From JAGOTP01 sp964582475 (GTDB taxonomy: Bacteria; Patescibacteriota; Patescibacteriia; 2-12-FULL-60-25): a DNA stretch of 64,000 nt. Each line of letters begins with the position of its first letter. Position 1 is the stretch's first letter. The position numbers and the translations under genes are program-made. The notes beneath the pieces were generated by a model, which saw only the letters and a program-made list of their open reading frames with translations, did no database searches and had not been told where the DNA came from. Where the stretch lies: contig CAZOQS010000003.1 in the NCBI GenBank assembly GCA_964582475.1, positions 1-64,000 of the forward strand, in the 5' to 3' direction. This document shows positions 25,073 through 34,005 of the stretch, in pieces.

Positions 25073-26074
25073 TCAGTTCACTGAACGAGGATTTGTTTGA
25101 GCAGCCGTTTCTGCCCCTGCCATGCGTCGCCAGATATTTTGTTGAGCTGCCGGGACTGCCTCTTGGTGAGCGCGCTCAGCGGCTTGAAGGGTTTGTTCCT
25201 GCGTTCTTATTTGAGCGCTGGCCGATTCTAGATCTGTCACATTCGCGGTCAACGCTTCGCGCAAGCCAGAACGGTACTGGGCGATGCTGTTCAGCTCTTT
25301 TCCAATCGCTTCAAGCTGCGGCTGCCCCGCTTGGACATATTGGTCCACCTGGTTCATCCAGCCCTTTGCTTCAGAGTAGCGTTGTAAAAATTCTGCATAC
25401 TCAGGTTTCATGTTCCCCTCTTTGTCCATCGCCAAAGGTAAGTACATCGCTGTCTTCTCTGTCCACTCTTGGAGCTCTGCTCGTTTGGCTGCATACACTG
25501 CCGTTCGTTCGGCAGCCTGTGCCTCCAGTGCCGCCTTTTGTGCGGCAAGCTGCGCCTCATGGGGACCTTCCTGCGCTTCAAATGCGTCTAATCGCGCCTG
25601 GAGCGCTGGGCGCTCAGCCTTCAATACCTGTTCACGCGCCTGAAGTCCCTTGATCGCTTCAGACGCTGTTTTTATGTCAGACGCGGCTTCGGTCACTTGT
25701 TTGATCGGCTGGTACTCCGCCTGCAAACGCTGCTTCATCGCATTCAGCTCCGTACGCCTGGCGTTAATCGCATCACGCTCGGCAAGGACGGCTCGATATT
25801 CTGCTTGAACTGTGGCGGAAGATTCGTGACTTTGGAACGCAATGACTTTATTGAGACGCTCATCAACAGCCGCAATCCGCGCCTCTACGACACTCGATTG
25901 CTGATCATAGTGATTCGACCAGGCTGTTGCGCGCTCTGCTTCCGACTTGATCGTCTCCATGGCTTCAACCGCTGTTTTTGGACGCTCGGCTGCAGCGGGC
26001 CGCTGGGCCTGCTCCACTTTCTGTTGCGATTGAGAAGGATATTTTCCTGTTTGTTGCTCAAAGGCCGATGGCAT
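25073..26074 (-). CDS. Long coiled-coil protein
   Basis: 333 residues from the ATG after TTATTCCTTC (MPSAFEQQTGKYP). Nearly all residues ~25-310 are Ala/Gln/Glu/Arg-rich helix with heptad character. No signal or membrane helix. Probably cytosolic and structural. It is followed by a 58-residue coiled-coil gene, suggesting a two-protein assembly. No family assigned. Confidence 0.7.
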   Translation of the reverse strand: MPSAFEQQTGKYPSQSQQKVEQAQRPAAAERPKTAVEAMETIKSEAERATAWSNHYDQQSSVVEARIAAVDERLNKVIAFQSHESSATVQAEYRAVLAERDAINARRTELNAMKQRLQAEYQPIKQVTEAASDIKTASEAIKGLQAREQVLKAERPALQARLDAFEAQEGPHEAQLAAQKAALEAQAAERTAVYAAKRAELQEWTEKTAMYLPLAMDKEGNMKPEYAEFLQRYSEAKGWMNQVDQYVQAGQPQLEAIGKELNSIAQYRSGLREALTANVTDLESASAQIRTQEQTLQAAERAHQEAVPAAQQNIWRRMAGAETAAQTNPRSVN

Positions 26075-26098
26075 GAAGGAATAATACCATGCAAACAA

Positions 26099-26126
26099 AA
26101 AATACCTCTCCGAAGAGAGGTATTTT
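26099..26126 (-). terminator. Terminator of gyrA
   Basis: AAATACCTCTC / GAGAGGTATTT with CGAA loop and T-run on the minus strand. Confidence 0.85.
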
Positions 26127-26167
26127 GTCCGAGGGTCCTTCGGGAGAGAGACCGATCTTTCCTCGTA

Positions 26168-28666
26168 TTATTCTGTTTCTTCAGCAGGCATCGTATCAAG
26201 CAGAACGAATGTCACTGTACTCAACGTATCCCCTTCTTCCTTGAAGCGCATGATGCGAACGCCTTGCGTGTCACGACCGAGTAATGGTGTTTTCTTGAAT
26301 GGCGTACGAACCACAATTCCCTTCTTTGAGATGAGCACAATATCGCGTTCATCGTCGGCGCTCGAGATGTAGGCACCAACCACTCCGCCTGTCTTGTCCG
26401 TCACACGAGCGGTCCGAATCCCACTTCCGCCACGACCCTGGGTCTTGTATTCCGCTACATCTGTGCGCTTTCCCATCCCGTTCGCAGTGACGACGAACAG
26501 GGCGAGCTTTCCTTTGTCGGCAAGTACTGGATTGATGACATCCATGCCGACCACTTCGTCCTTGTCGTGCAAGCGGATTCCACGGACACCGGCTGCCGTG
26601 CGCCCCATGGCGCGGACATCGGCTTCAGAGAAGCGAATGGACTGTCCCTGGCGCGTCACAAGCGAGATATCATCACCTCCCGAGGATGGCTTCACCCAGA
26701 TCAGATCATCGCCCTCGTCTAAGCCGATCGCGATCAAACCGCTGCGACGCACATTCGCAAACTCTTCCAGGGCACACTTCTTAATCGTTCCGCGCTTCGT
26801 GACCATCACAAGGTATTTTTCCCCCTCGATATCGTCCATGGGAAGCGTAACCGTTACCGTTTCGCCCGGAGCGAGCTGCAAGAAGTTCACAATCGCTTGC
26901 CCCTTCGAGGTACGGCTTCCTTCTGGGACTTCGTAGGCCTTCAAGCGGAAGACGCGACCACGACTCGTGAAGAACATGATCTCCGTGTGCGTGTTGGTCG
27001 TAATCATCTGCGAGACCATGTCGTCTTCCTTAGTCGCGAGTCCCACGACCCCTTTTCCGCCGCGATGCTGGGTGCGGAAGGTGTCTGGCGGCAACCGTTT
27101 GACGTAGCCATCGGAAGTCAGCAAGACGATGGTTTCTTCCTGAGGAATCAAATCCTCCATCGAGAACTCGCCCAGAGCATGCGGAACAAGGGTTGTGCGA
27201 CGTTCATCGCCATACTTGCCCTTAATCTCCAACACCTCCGCTTTGATGATGTCGCGCATGCGCTTCTCGGACTTCAAAATAGCCTCGAGCTCCGCGATCA
27301 GCTTCATTTTTTCGTCGTATTCTTGTTCGACACGCAAACGCTCCAGGTTCGCCAACGCCTGCAAGCGCATTTCCAAAATGGCGATCGACTGGAGCTCCGA
27401 CAATCGGAACTTCGTCATCAGGTTCACGCGTGCTTCGTCTTTGTCCTTAGACTTTTTGATGGTCGCGATGATCTCGTCGATCTGAAGCAAGGCGATGCGC
27501 AACCCTTCCAAGATGTGCGCTCGTTCCTGCGCACGCGTGAGGTCATACTGTGTCCGACGACGGACAACGACCTGACGATGCTTCACGTACTCTTCCAAAA
27601 TGTTCTTGACCGTCAACACACGTGGCTGGATCCCATCGATCAAGGCCAACATGTTCACATGGAAGGTATCCTGCAGCTGTGTCAGCTTGAAGAGTTGATT
27701 CAAGACCTTCTTTGGATAAGCGTCTTTCTTTAATTCCACCACGATGCGGATCCCCTCTTTGTTCGATTCATCACGCAAATCACGGATACCTTCAACCTTC
27801 TTTTCATTAACCAAGTCCGCAATTTTTTCGAGCAAGGTTGCCTTGTTCACCTGATATGGGATCTCCGTTACCAAAATACGGAATTGTCCGTTCTTCATTT
27901 CTTCAATCTCCGTCTTGGCACGCATCACAATTCCGCCACGACCAGTCGTATAGGCAATGCGAATGGCTTCACGGTCGTAAATGATTCCACCCGTTGGGAA
28001 ATCAGGACCGGAAAGATGCACCATGAGCTCATCAATCGAAATTTCAGGATTTTCCAAAATCGCAGCGGCGGCGTTACACAACTCTGTGAGGTTGTGCGGA
28101 GGAATATTCGTCGCCATTCCAACGGCAATTCCAAGCGTTCCGTTCAAGAGCAGGTTTGGCAGTTTGGCTGGCAAGACGCTTGGTTCTTTGTTTGATCCAT
28201 CGTAGTTGCCACGGAAATCAACCGTATCCTTGTCGATATCGACTAACAATTCTTCCGAAATCGAACGCAGCTTGGCTTCGGTATAACGATAGGCAGCAGG
28301 ACTGTCTCCATCGATCGAACCGAAGTTTCCTTGGCCATGAACGAGCGGATACCGCATCGAGAAGTCCTGAACCAAACGGGCCAAGGCGTCATACACCGAC
28401 AAGTCGCCGTGTGGGTGATACTTCGCGAGCACGTCTCCAACCACCGTGGCACATTTCTTGAAACGGGCACCGGAACGCAGACCGGTCGACCACATGGAAT
28501 ACAAAATGCGGCGGTGCACGGGCTTCAAGCCGTCACGAACGTCAGGCAATGCACGGTCCACAATGACCGACATGGCGTAGCTCAAGAACGATTGCTGGAT
28601 TTCCTCAACGAGTGGCGAGGAATCAACGCGTCCAATGGAGGTTGGGAGTGGAATTTCGTCTGGCAT
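26168..28666 (-). CDS. gyrA: DNA gyrase subunit A
   Basis: 832 residues. Catalytic Tyr128 in AAYRYTEAKL, the winged-helix QRDR region KYHPHGDLSVYD, and six C-terminal beta-pinwheel blades. The GyrA box QHRGGKG (~residue 540) separates it from ParC. It cleaves and rejoins DNA to add negative supercoils with GyrB (not in window). The residue matching E. coli Ser83 is Leu89 (TTG codon, 28400-28402), the classic quinolone-resistance substitution, while Asp87 is kept as Asp93. The start follows GAACTTCCT, pyrimidine-rich, with no Shine-Dalgarno. Confidence 0.96.
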   Translation of the reverse strand: MPDEIPLPTSIGRVDSSPLVEEIQQSFLSYAMSVIVDRALPDVRDGLKPVHRRILYSMWSTGLRSGARFKKCATVVGDVLAKYHPHGDLSVYDALARLVQDFSMRYPLVHGQGNFGSIDGDSPAAYRYTEAKLRSISEELLVDIDKDTVDFRGNYDGSNKEPSVLPAKLPNLLLNGTLGIAVGMATNIPPHNLTELCNAAAAILENPEISIDELMVHLSGPDFPTGGIIYDREAIRIAYTTGRGGIVMRAKTEIEEMKNGQFRILVTEIPYQVNKATLLEKIADLVNEKKVEGIRDLRDESNKEGIRIVVELKKDAYPKKVLNQLFKLTQLQDTFHVNMLALIDGIQPRVLTVKNILEEYVKHRQVVVRRRTQYDLTRAQERAHILEGLRIALLQIDEIIATIKKSKDKDEARVNLMTKFRLSELQSIAILEMRLQALANLERLRVEQEYDEKMKLIAELEAILKSEKRMRDIIKAEVLEIKGKYGDERRTTLVPHALGEFSMEDLIPQEETIVLLTSDGYVKRLPPDTFRTQHRGGKGVVGLATKEDDMVSQMITTNTHTEIMFFTSRGRVFRLKAYEVPEGSRTSKGQAIVNFLQLAPGETVTVTLPMDDIEGEKYLVMVTKRGTIKKCALEEFANVRRSGLIAIGLDEGDDLIWVKPSSGGDDISLVTRQGQSIRFSEADVRAMGRTAAGVRGIRLHDKDEVVGMDVINPVLADKGKLALFVVTANGMGKRTDVAEYKTQGRGGSGIRTARVTDKTGGVVGAYISSADDERDIVLISKKGIVVRTPFKKTPLLGRDTQGVRIMRFKEEGDTLSTVTFVLLDTMPAEETE

Positions 28667-28693
28667 AGGAAGTTCGGAGGACGAGAGTGAAGA

Positions 28694-29167
28694 TCAACGA
28701 AGAGAATCAGTGGAAGAAGGAGAAGTAAGTGGAAGAAGAAGGCGTCGTTCCGTTGTAGTTGTGAATCCGTTTTCAGCAGGCGTGGAAGACGTGGAACTTT
28801 GAGGAACGAAGCGGACTGTTGAACTTGGCGTAACGACCGCTGCAGGGAAAGGCACAATCGGTTCCGGCGGAGCGAAGAAGTCTGGCAGATACCACCAGGC
28901 GACGAAGATCAGGATGCAGGTAGCGATGACTGCGACCATCCCGGTCGCCCCAAACGTCGATTGATGACGTTCGGCTCGAGCTTGCGTGTGCTGTTGAATC
29001 AGTCGTTGCTTGTGATCGAGCGGAAGCTCTTGCGCCACTTCCTCCACCTTTTTCACCGGCTTCACCGATTTTTTCGGTCGGTGGGTCAGGTTCCGAATAG
29101 AACGCGGTCGATCGCTCGACCCCGAACGGCGAGGCGGCGGCGAAGCAGTAGAGCGAGTGCGTGGCAT
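28694..29167 (-). CDS. Single-pass membrane protein, basic N-terminus
   Basis: 157 residues from the ATG after CCCCTTTCCTCT (MPRTRSTASPPPRR). A basic, Ser/Pro-rich cytosolic N-terminus (~90 residues with KKSVKPVKKVEE), one transmembrane helix (~97-115, VAVIATCILIFVAWWYL), then a short Ser/Thr/Pro-rich outside tail. No family recognised. Located directly upstream of gyrA on the same strand. Confidence 0.65.
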   Translation of the reverse strand: MPRTRSTASPPPRRSGSSDRPRSIRNLTHRPKKSVKPVKKVEEVAQELPLDHKQRLIQQHTQARAERHQSTFGATGMVAVIATCILIFVAWWYLPDFFAPPEPIVPFPAAVVTPSSTVRFVPQSSTSSTPAENGFTTTTERRLLLPLTSPSSTDSLR

Positions 29168-29218
29168 AGAGGAAAGGGGCAAGAGGAAAAGAGCGACCAG
29201 CGATTACACAGATACAAT

Positions 29219-29860
29219 CTAGGACCGCTCGAGGACCTGAACGACCAATTCTTCTGCCGGGAGATCCTTGCGAGCCAACTTCAACTTATTTGCATCCAAA
29301 CGCTTCCCCCCAACTTCTTTACAGAAGAGATCAACCGAGGCCAATGGAACCGTCATCCCCTCTGTCTCATAGGCAAGAGGAACAACAATCCGTGGCTCAA
29401 GCACCTTCACAATCTCCGCCGCTTTCTTGGCGTCGAGGTATGCCCCACCCCCGACAGGGATAAGCAGAATATCGATATTCTCAAGACGGGCCAGCATTTC
29501 TTCAGACGGAGCTTTCGTAATGCCTCCGATGAATCCGATCGACATCCCTTCGATCTCGAAACGGTACATGAGCGGCAGCGGATGCTTCTGCCCCTCTTCT
29601 TGCAAGGTCGTTCCAAACACAAACACCCCCTGAACTTCATACTCGCCTGGGTCGGCGATGGTGAAGGGGGTACTTTTAAGCGCATCCACGGCAAACAATT
29701 CCCGGTTTTGATGCGACAAGACCAGCACGTTTGGTTCAAGGGTTCGTGGAAAACGAAGTCCTGTGTCAGATCCATAGGGATCGGTGAGCAACGTACAAGA
29801 CACATCGCCTAAAGACGATTCAATTCGGACGGAAGTAAGGCCATGCCAATACAGGTGCAT
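29219..29860 (-). CDS. Metallo-beta-lactamase-fold protein, metal site degenerate
   Basis: 213 residues with the layout of small UPF0173/UlaG-like MBL proteins (LTDPYG near the start, then LVLSHQNREL where HxHxDH would be). Only one His of that motif is present, and later metal ligands are not obvious, so catalysis is doubtful. No signal. The ATG follows TTTTTTCACGT. Role unknown. Confidence 0.7.
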   Translation of the reverse strand: MHLYWHGLTSVRIESSLGDVSCTLLTDPYGSDTGLRFPRTLEPNVLVLSHQNRELFAVDALKSTPFTIADPGEYEVQGVFVFGTTLQEEGQKHPLPLMYRFEIEGMSIGFIGGITKAPSEEMLARLENIDILLIPVGGGAYLDAKKAAEIVKVLEPRIVVPLAYETEGMTVPLASVDLFCKEVGGKRLDANKLKLARKDLPAEELVVQVLERS

Positions 29861-29952
29861 ACGTGAAAAAATGATCCAAAATAACGAAGAAATCGTACCA
29901 GGCGAGCATCAACTTCACAAGGTAGTTTTGTGCATTTTTCTCGAGCCTCGAA

Positions 29953-29970
29953 GGACATCCGAAGATGTCC
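29953..29970 (-). terminator. Short hairpin downstream of cassette 7
   Basis: GGACATC / GATGTCC with CGAA loop, following the larger GC hairpin at 29984-30016. Confidence 0.5.
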
Positions 29971-29983
29971 GTCAAGGTTCGGT

Positions 29984-30016
29984 GGGGAGGGTAGCGGAGC
30001 GCCGCCACCCTCCCCC
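29984..30016 (-). terminator. GC-rich hairpin after cassette 7
   Basis: GGGGAGGGT-GCGG paired with CCGCCACCCTCCCC, immediately downstream of the stop at 30023. Confidence 0.75.
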
Positions 30017-30022
30017 GAAGCA

Positions 30023-30595
30023 TCAGGCCTGACGACGAGACGCCGAGGGCACTTCGAGCTTGTGATCGATACTCGAGCCGAGCGACATCTGGACGTCTAC
30101 CAGAACGAACAGCTCTCCATTACGGATCTCCGTCGCCCACAGGATGTCCCCGTTCTTGCACGGGTACGTCGCAAAGGGGCGCCGATGCCCGTCCTTCTGA
30201 CTCAGGGCGTCGAGCGCGCCGTAGACCAGGTCGTCGGACGGATGAGACGACAGGCCCACCACGTGGTGGGCGGTGCGCAGAACCCTCGAGTCCGCGATCT
30301 TGATCACATCTGCGGGGTCCAGCTTCTCGAGCACCGAGTACCCCGTCACCTGGATGAGGATCGTTGTCTCGTCGGATCGGCCATGGACGAACGGCTCGAG
30401 CTCATCGTCCGAAACCGTCTCGCCGCTAGTGCGGCGAATCGCGTTGCTGAACTGCCCCTCGAACCAGTCGAGCAGGTCAGGCAGCATGGGCAGCACCATC
30501 GTGTGTCGACGATCGAGCTTCAGCCCCAGCCGATCGACAAGGGAACCGCCCCGCCTCGGAGGAAACGCCTTTTTTGGCAACTGAAATACCTTCAT
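30023..30595 (-). CDS. Orphan protein (cassette 7)
   Basis: 190 residues starting MKVFQLPKKAFPP after a purine-rich AAGGAAGAGTGGGAA. No membrane segment. No family recognised. The middle (TTILIQVTGYSVLEKLDPADVIKIADSR-like region, ~95-125) looks like a mixed alpha/beta fold. GC-rich codons, own promoter and two hairpins downstream; sits between the MBL-like gene and ruvC. Confidence 0.7.
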   Translation of the reverse strand: MKVFQLPKKAFPPRRGGSLVDRLGLKLDRRHTMVLPMLPDLLDWFEGQFSNAIRRTSGETVSDDELEPFVHGRSDETTILIQVTGYSVLEKLDPADVIKIADSRVLRTAHHVVGLSSHPSDDLVYGALDALSQKDGHRRPFATYPCKNGDILWATEIRNGELFVLVDVQMSLGSSIDHKLEVPSASRRQA

Positions 30596-30680
30596 TTCCC
30601 ACTCTTCCTTCTTCCGTGATCATCACGAAAGAGAATGAGCCTCCTGCTCGACCTTAGGACCATCCCAAAGCCGACAAAAT

Positions 30681-30710
30681 ACTATAGTATAAAAATCGCT
30701 TCTGTGTCAA
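30681..30710 (-). promoter_or_regulatory. Promoter of cassette 7
   Basis: TTGACA (30705-30710), 18-nt spacer, TATAGT (30681-30686), just downstream of the ruvC stop. Confidence 0.75.
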
Positions 30711-30721
30711 TAAAACAGCGG

Positions 30722-31219
30722 TTATTTGGGTTTTTGCTGGAGCCTCGTGGTTTGGGCGATCGGACCGCCCACAATTGCCAAGGCTAAAGCGTCCGCCGCA
30801 TCGTCGGGTTTAGGGATCTCCTTCAGATTCAATAAGCGCTGAACCATTCCCTGAACCTGCTTCTTGTCTGCCGCCCCATACCCCGCAATCCCCTGCTTCA
30901 CCTGGTTTGGCGTGAGCTCAATAAGCGAAACATTTGCGTTCGCAATCGCAAGCACGGCGACTCCCCGCGCCATGCCAACGTCCATCGCCGTGGTCACGTT
31001 CTTTTGGAAAAAGAGTCGCTCCACCACAGCTGCATCTGGCTTGGCGCGTTCAAGCACCTGCTTCAACCCCTCATATACTTGCTGCAAGCGTACCGAAAAA
31101 GAATCTTTGGCGCTTGTTTGGATACAGCCATGCCAAACCCAGGCCATCTTGCCGCCGACAATATCGACAATCCCTACGCCGGTACGGTCAAAGCCTGGAT
31201 CGATACCGAGGATGCGCAT
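30722..31219 (-). CDS. ruvC: Holliday junction resolvase RuvC
   Basis: 165 residues from ATG 31219 (MRILGIDPGFDRTG); the upstream extension lacks family similarity. Catalytic acids: Asp7 in GIDPG, Glu in VVERLFF, and the C-terminal DDAADALALA pair. It cuts Holliday junctions moved by RuvAB (ruvB at 15785). Third in a yebC - unknown - ruvC cluster; yebC-ruvC linkage is common. Confidence 0.95.
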   Translation of the reverse strand: MRILGIDPGFDRTGVGIVDIVGGKMAWVWHGCIQTSAKDSFSVRLQQVYEGLKQVLERAKPDAAVVERLFFQKNVTTAMDVGMARGVAVLAIANANVSLIELTPNQVKQGIAGYGAADKKQVQGMVQRLLNLKEIPKPDDAADALALAIVGGPIAQTTRLQQKPK

Positions 31220-31271
31220 ATAGCGAGTAGTGTAGCAGAGCCGTTCCGAGCTCACGCAAAAAACCATTCGT

Positions 31272-31919
31272 CTATTTCGCATGATACCTTCCGTATCTCA
31301 TCGGTCTCTTCTCACAAAAACCCTCAAAGATTGCTCGCTCCTGTTCCTCGAAATCCGCAATATACACTTCGAGAGAGGTCGGGGTCAGTACTCCGTGCGT
31401 CAACGCGTATGCCAAGCCAGCCAGCGTATGTGTTCCATCCAACGCGGCAACATCATCCCCACAACGAAGAAGAAACAGATCTTTCGTTTTCAGTGACTCA
31501 CAAATTTCGCTAGCGATGTGAGGAATAACCAATCGATGATTTTCTGGAACCTGTTTCTCGGGTTGGTCGAGCGTCTCTCCAATGTCTTTAAACTGCGTAT
31601 ACGCTTTTCCTTCAGGGCGATATGGGAGCCATCCCTTCCACCCACCTAAACGCCACTGGAGAATCGCGCGAACATCACTGATGCGTTCTCGTTTCCAGAT
31701 GCGTCGTTCGAAGCTTAGATCTCCTACATAGGTTCGTCGCCACTCTTTCATGGCTACTTTTACTTCTTGCTCATCCTGCGTATCTTCTGGAAGAATAAAT
31801 CCACGCTCGATAAGCGTCGGAACATATTTTGCTCCTTCACGCACAACCCAACGCTCAAGCACTTCTTCGGGTGACAATGCCGCCGGAAATTGTTCTGAGA
31901 CGCTCAATCGTTCTGACAT
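31272..31919 (-). CDS. Uncharacterised protein between yebC and ruvC
   Basis: 215 residues from ATG 31919 (MSERLSVSEQ); a GTG four codons earlier is possible. Soluble, charged, with several Trp (WRRTYVGDL, QWRLGGWKGW) and a region LRCGDDVAALDGTHTLAGLAYAL near 150-175. No family recognised. 17 bp from yebC, same strand. Confidence 0.65.
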   Translation of the reverse strand: MSERLSVSEQFPAALSPEEVLERWVVREGAKYVPTLIERGFILPEDTQDEQEVKVAMKEWRRTYVGDLSFERRIWKRERISDVRAILQWRLGGWKGWLPYRPEGKAYTQFKDIGETLDQPEKQVPENHRLVIPHIASEICESLKTKDLFLLRCGDDVAALDGTHTLAGLAYALTHGVLTPTSLEVYIADFEEQERAIFEGFCEKRPMRYGRYHAK

Positions 31920-31936
31920 ACACTTGTTCACTTACG

Positions 31937-32659
31937 CTAAGCCAAGTTGCTGTAGACCCGGCTCACGTCATCATGCCCTTCCAATTGATCGATGAGTTCT
32001 GCCACCGCCATCCCAATCGCCTCATCCGTATCTACTAATAACTTTGGAATCCATTCCATTTCGACCGTTTCTGGTTTGTAGCCCAGTTTGGTGGCGGCCT
32101 GCGCGATGTGCGCCAGCTCGTTTGGTGCAGAACGGATTTCCGTCCCCTCTTCCAATTCAATCACATCTGACGCACCTGCTTCGATGAACATGAGTTCTTG
32201 TTCGTCATGTGTTTGCGTTGCGAGTTTCGTCGGAAAACGCACAACACCTACACGATCAAACAAATACGTAACCGCCCCCGCCAAAGCGAGCGTTCCACCA
32301 TTCTTTGAGAGGAGATGTTTCACGTCATTCGCCGTACGATTACGACTATCCGTAAGACATTCAATAATCAGCGCGGTTCCACCCGGCGCGTAGGCTTCAT
32401 ACGTGAGTATTTCGATCTGCCCTTCTCCGGCTCCGCCGATTCCTTTTTGGATCGCGCGTTCAATATTGTCTTTTGGGAGTGAGGCCGCCCGAGCGCGATC
32501 AATCGCCGCACGTAAACCAGCGTTCATTTCAGGATCAGCGCCTTTTTCACGCGCTGCAACCGTAATTTCTCGCGCGAGCTTCGTAAACGAGGCGGAGCGC
32601 TTTGCATCAATTGCACCTTTGAACTGGCGGACTTTGTGCCATTTAGAGTGACGGGCCAT
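31937..32659 (-). CDS. yebC: YebC/PmpR (TACO1) family protein
   Basis: 240 residues, typical length, starting MARHSKWHKVRQFKGAIDAKR, the family signature, then DPEMNAGLRAAIDRARAASLPKDNIERAI. Long annotated as a transcription regulator; more recent work ties the family to translation through ribosome rescue at difficult peptides. The ATG follows CTTCTTGTGCT. Confidence 0.93.
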   Translation of the reverse strand: MARHSKWHKVRQFKGAIDAKRSASFTKLAREITVAAREKGADPEMNAGLRAAIDRARAASLPKDNIERAIQKGIGGAGEGQIEILTYEAYAPGGTALIIECLTDSRNRTANDVKHLLSKNGGTLALAGAVTYLFDRVGVVRFPTKLATQTHDEQELMFIEAGASDVIELEEGTEIRSAPNELAHIAQAATKLGYKPETVEMEWIPKLLVDTDEAIGMAVAELIDQLEGHDDVSRVYSNLA

Positions 32660-32725
32660 AGCACAAGAAGTCTAACGAGCGCGGATAAAAAAGGCGAGTA
32701 CACGATTCTCCTTCAACGAAAAACC

Positions 32726-32755
32726 AAACTGCCCCATCACGTGATGGGGCAGTTT
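32726..32755 (-). terminator. Palindromic terminator
   Basis: A 30-bp perfect palindrome, AAACTGCCCCATCAC and its complement, between the gene at 32770 and yebC; T-rich after it on the minus strand. Confidence 0.85.
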
Positions 32756-32769
32756 GCGTTCGAACCAAT

Positions 32770-33855
32770 TTATTCCCGCTCCATCTCTTCCCCTGGAAAA
32801 AGGGGGACCTGACTGATCGTTGGAAGATCGCTGATGCTTGTAATAGCGTTTGCATCCATCTGGTAGTCGGCCACCTGCGTGAGCAACAACACCGGAACAA
32901 GCTCCGAATTTGGCTGCATCGTTGTTTGTTTCACGGAAGGAGCCAAACGCGTATATGTCGCTTCGTCCTGGAATTTCTTTAGCGTCCGGCCTGGCAACAC
33001 GCGGTAAAACTCACGCGTTCCTTCCAGACGCACCAAGGCCCCTGGGCGGAAGGTGACATTCTGGCGCAGAGGAATGTTTGAAATTTTCCAATCTGGAACG
33101 GCCTCAATCGTTGGCTCCTCTTTGTACCACGACTTGAAGACGCTTTCCGTTGGGAACGTGTGGCGACGGCCCGTTGGATCGACGTAGTACACGTCAGAGT
33201 ATGTATGCGCTTCATTCACCGTTGAAACCGTCCCCCCTTCGACACGATACAAACCGCTTGGCTTGATCCGCATCTGGGCGATGTTTACTTTCAAAATAGA
33301 GGTTGGAGCGTTTGGGCCGACATAGATCAGCGGCGCGTCATCTGGAAACGCGTCAACAAGCAGTTTCAGCTCACGATCTGTGATGGTATTCAGATCGATC
33401 AAAACAGGTGCTGGAAGCGTCGGCTGCATGGTCGTTACCGTGGGCGCGAGATCGGCTGTCGTTGTTGGAGTAATAACGAGCTCGCTTGAGCGCACGTTCA
33501 CCGTCAGCGTCTCCGTAAAAGAAAGACCTGCTACATCTGTCGCATGGACTGAGAACCGGGATTGTCCCACTCGGACTGGCGTTCCCCAGAGCAATCCTGT
33601 AGCTGCATCAAAGAACATTCCTTCGGGGAGTACATTCTGGATCATCGACCAACGATAAGGAGCCGTACCTCCCTCCACCTGAAGCGTGATGCGAAGTGGT
33701 TTATGTACGATCACCGAAAACGTCTGGTCTGGGATCGTCACCGTCGAACTTGTTTCAGCCGCCAAGACGGAAGACTGAACGATCAAGATTCCTCCAAGCA
33801 CCAACAACGTCATGAACACATTCCGTGCCCAACCCATCATTTTTTGCTGAGGCAT
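32770..33855 (-). CDS. Secreted or anchored protein with putative Ig-like domain
   Basis: 361 residues from ATG 33855 after CTATTTCCTTT (MPQQKMMGWARN). Signal peptide or anchor (~10-33). Residues ~40-135 look like a He_PIG/cadherin-like Ig domain (GGTAPYRWS, GLLWGTPVRVG, FSVHATDVAG). The C-terminal part has two repeats of a YRVEGGTV...DPTGRRHTFP / RLEGTREFYRV type found in CPR surface proteins. It likely sits on the cell surface. Partner unknown. Confidence 0.75.
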   Translation of the reverse strand: MPQQKMMGWARNVFMTLLVLGGILIVQSSVLAAETSSTVTIPDQTFSVIVHKPLRITLQVEGGTAPYRWSMIQNVLPEGMFFDAATGLLWGTPVRVGQSRFSVHATDVAGLSFTETLTVNVRSSELVITPTTTADLAPTVTTMQPTLPAPVLIDLNTITDRELKLLVDAFPDDAPLIYVGPNAPTSILKVNIAQMRIKPSGLYRVEGGTVSTVNEAHTYSDVYYVDPTGRRHTFPTESVFKSWYKEEPTIEAVPDWKISNIPLRQNVTFRPGALVRLEGTREFYRVLPGRTLKKFQDEATYTRLAPSVKQTTMQPNSELVPVLLLTQVADYQMDANAITSISDLPTISQVPLFPGEEMERE

Positions 33856-33940
33856 AAAGGAAATAGAGAGTAATTTGAATGAGTACACCCTAGTTCATAC
33901 GTATCTGAGGAGCAAGTTTTCCGAGAGACTGACAACCAAA

Positions 33941-33972
33941 AATCCCGCCGAGTCGTGAGACAGGGCGGGATT
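33941..33972 (-). terminator. Terminator of rpoBC
   Basis: AATCCCGCC / GGCGGGATT stem downstream of the rpoC stop. Confidence 0.8.
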
Positions 33973-34005
33973 CTTTGTGACTCCGTTTGAGCCTTCGAAC
34001 AAGCT

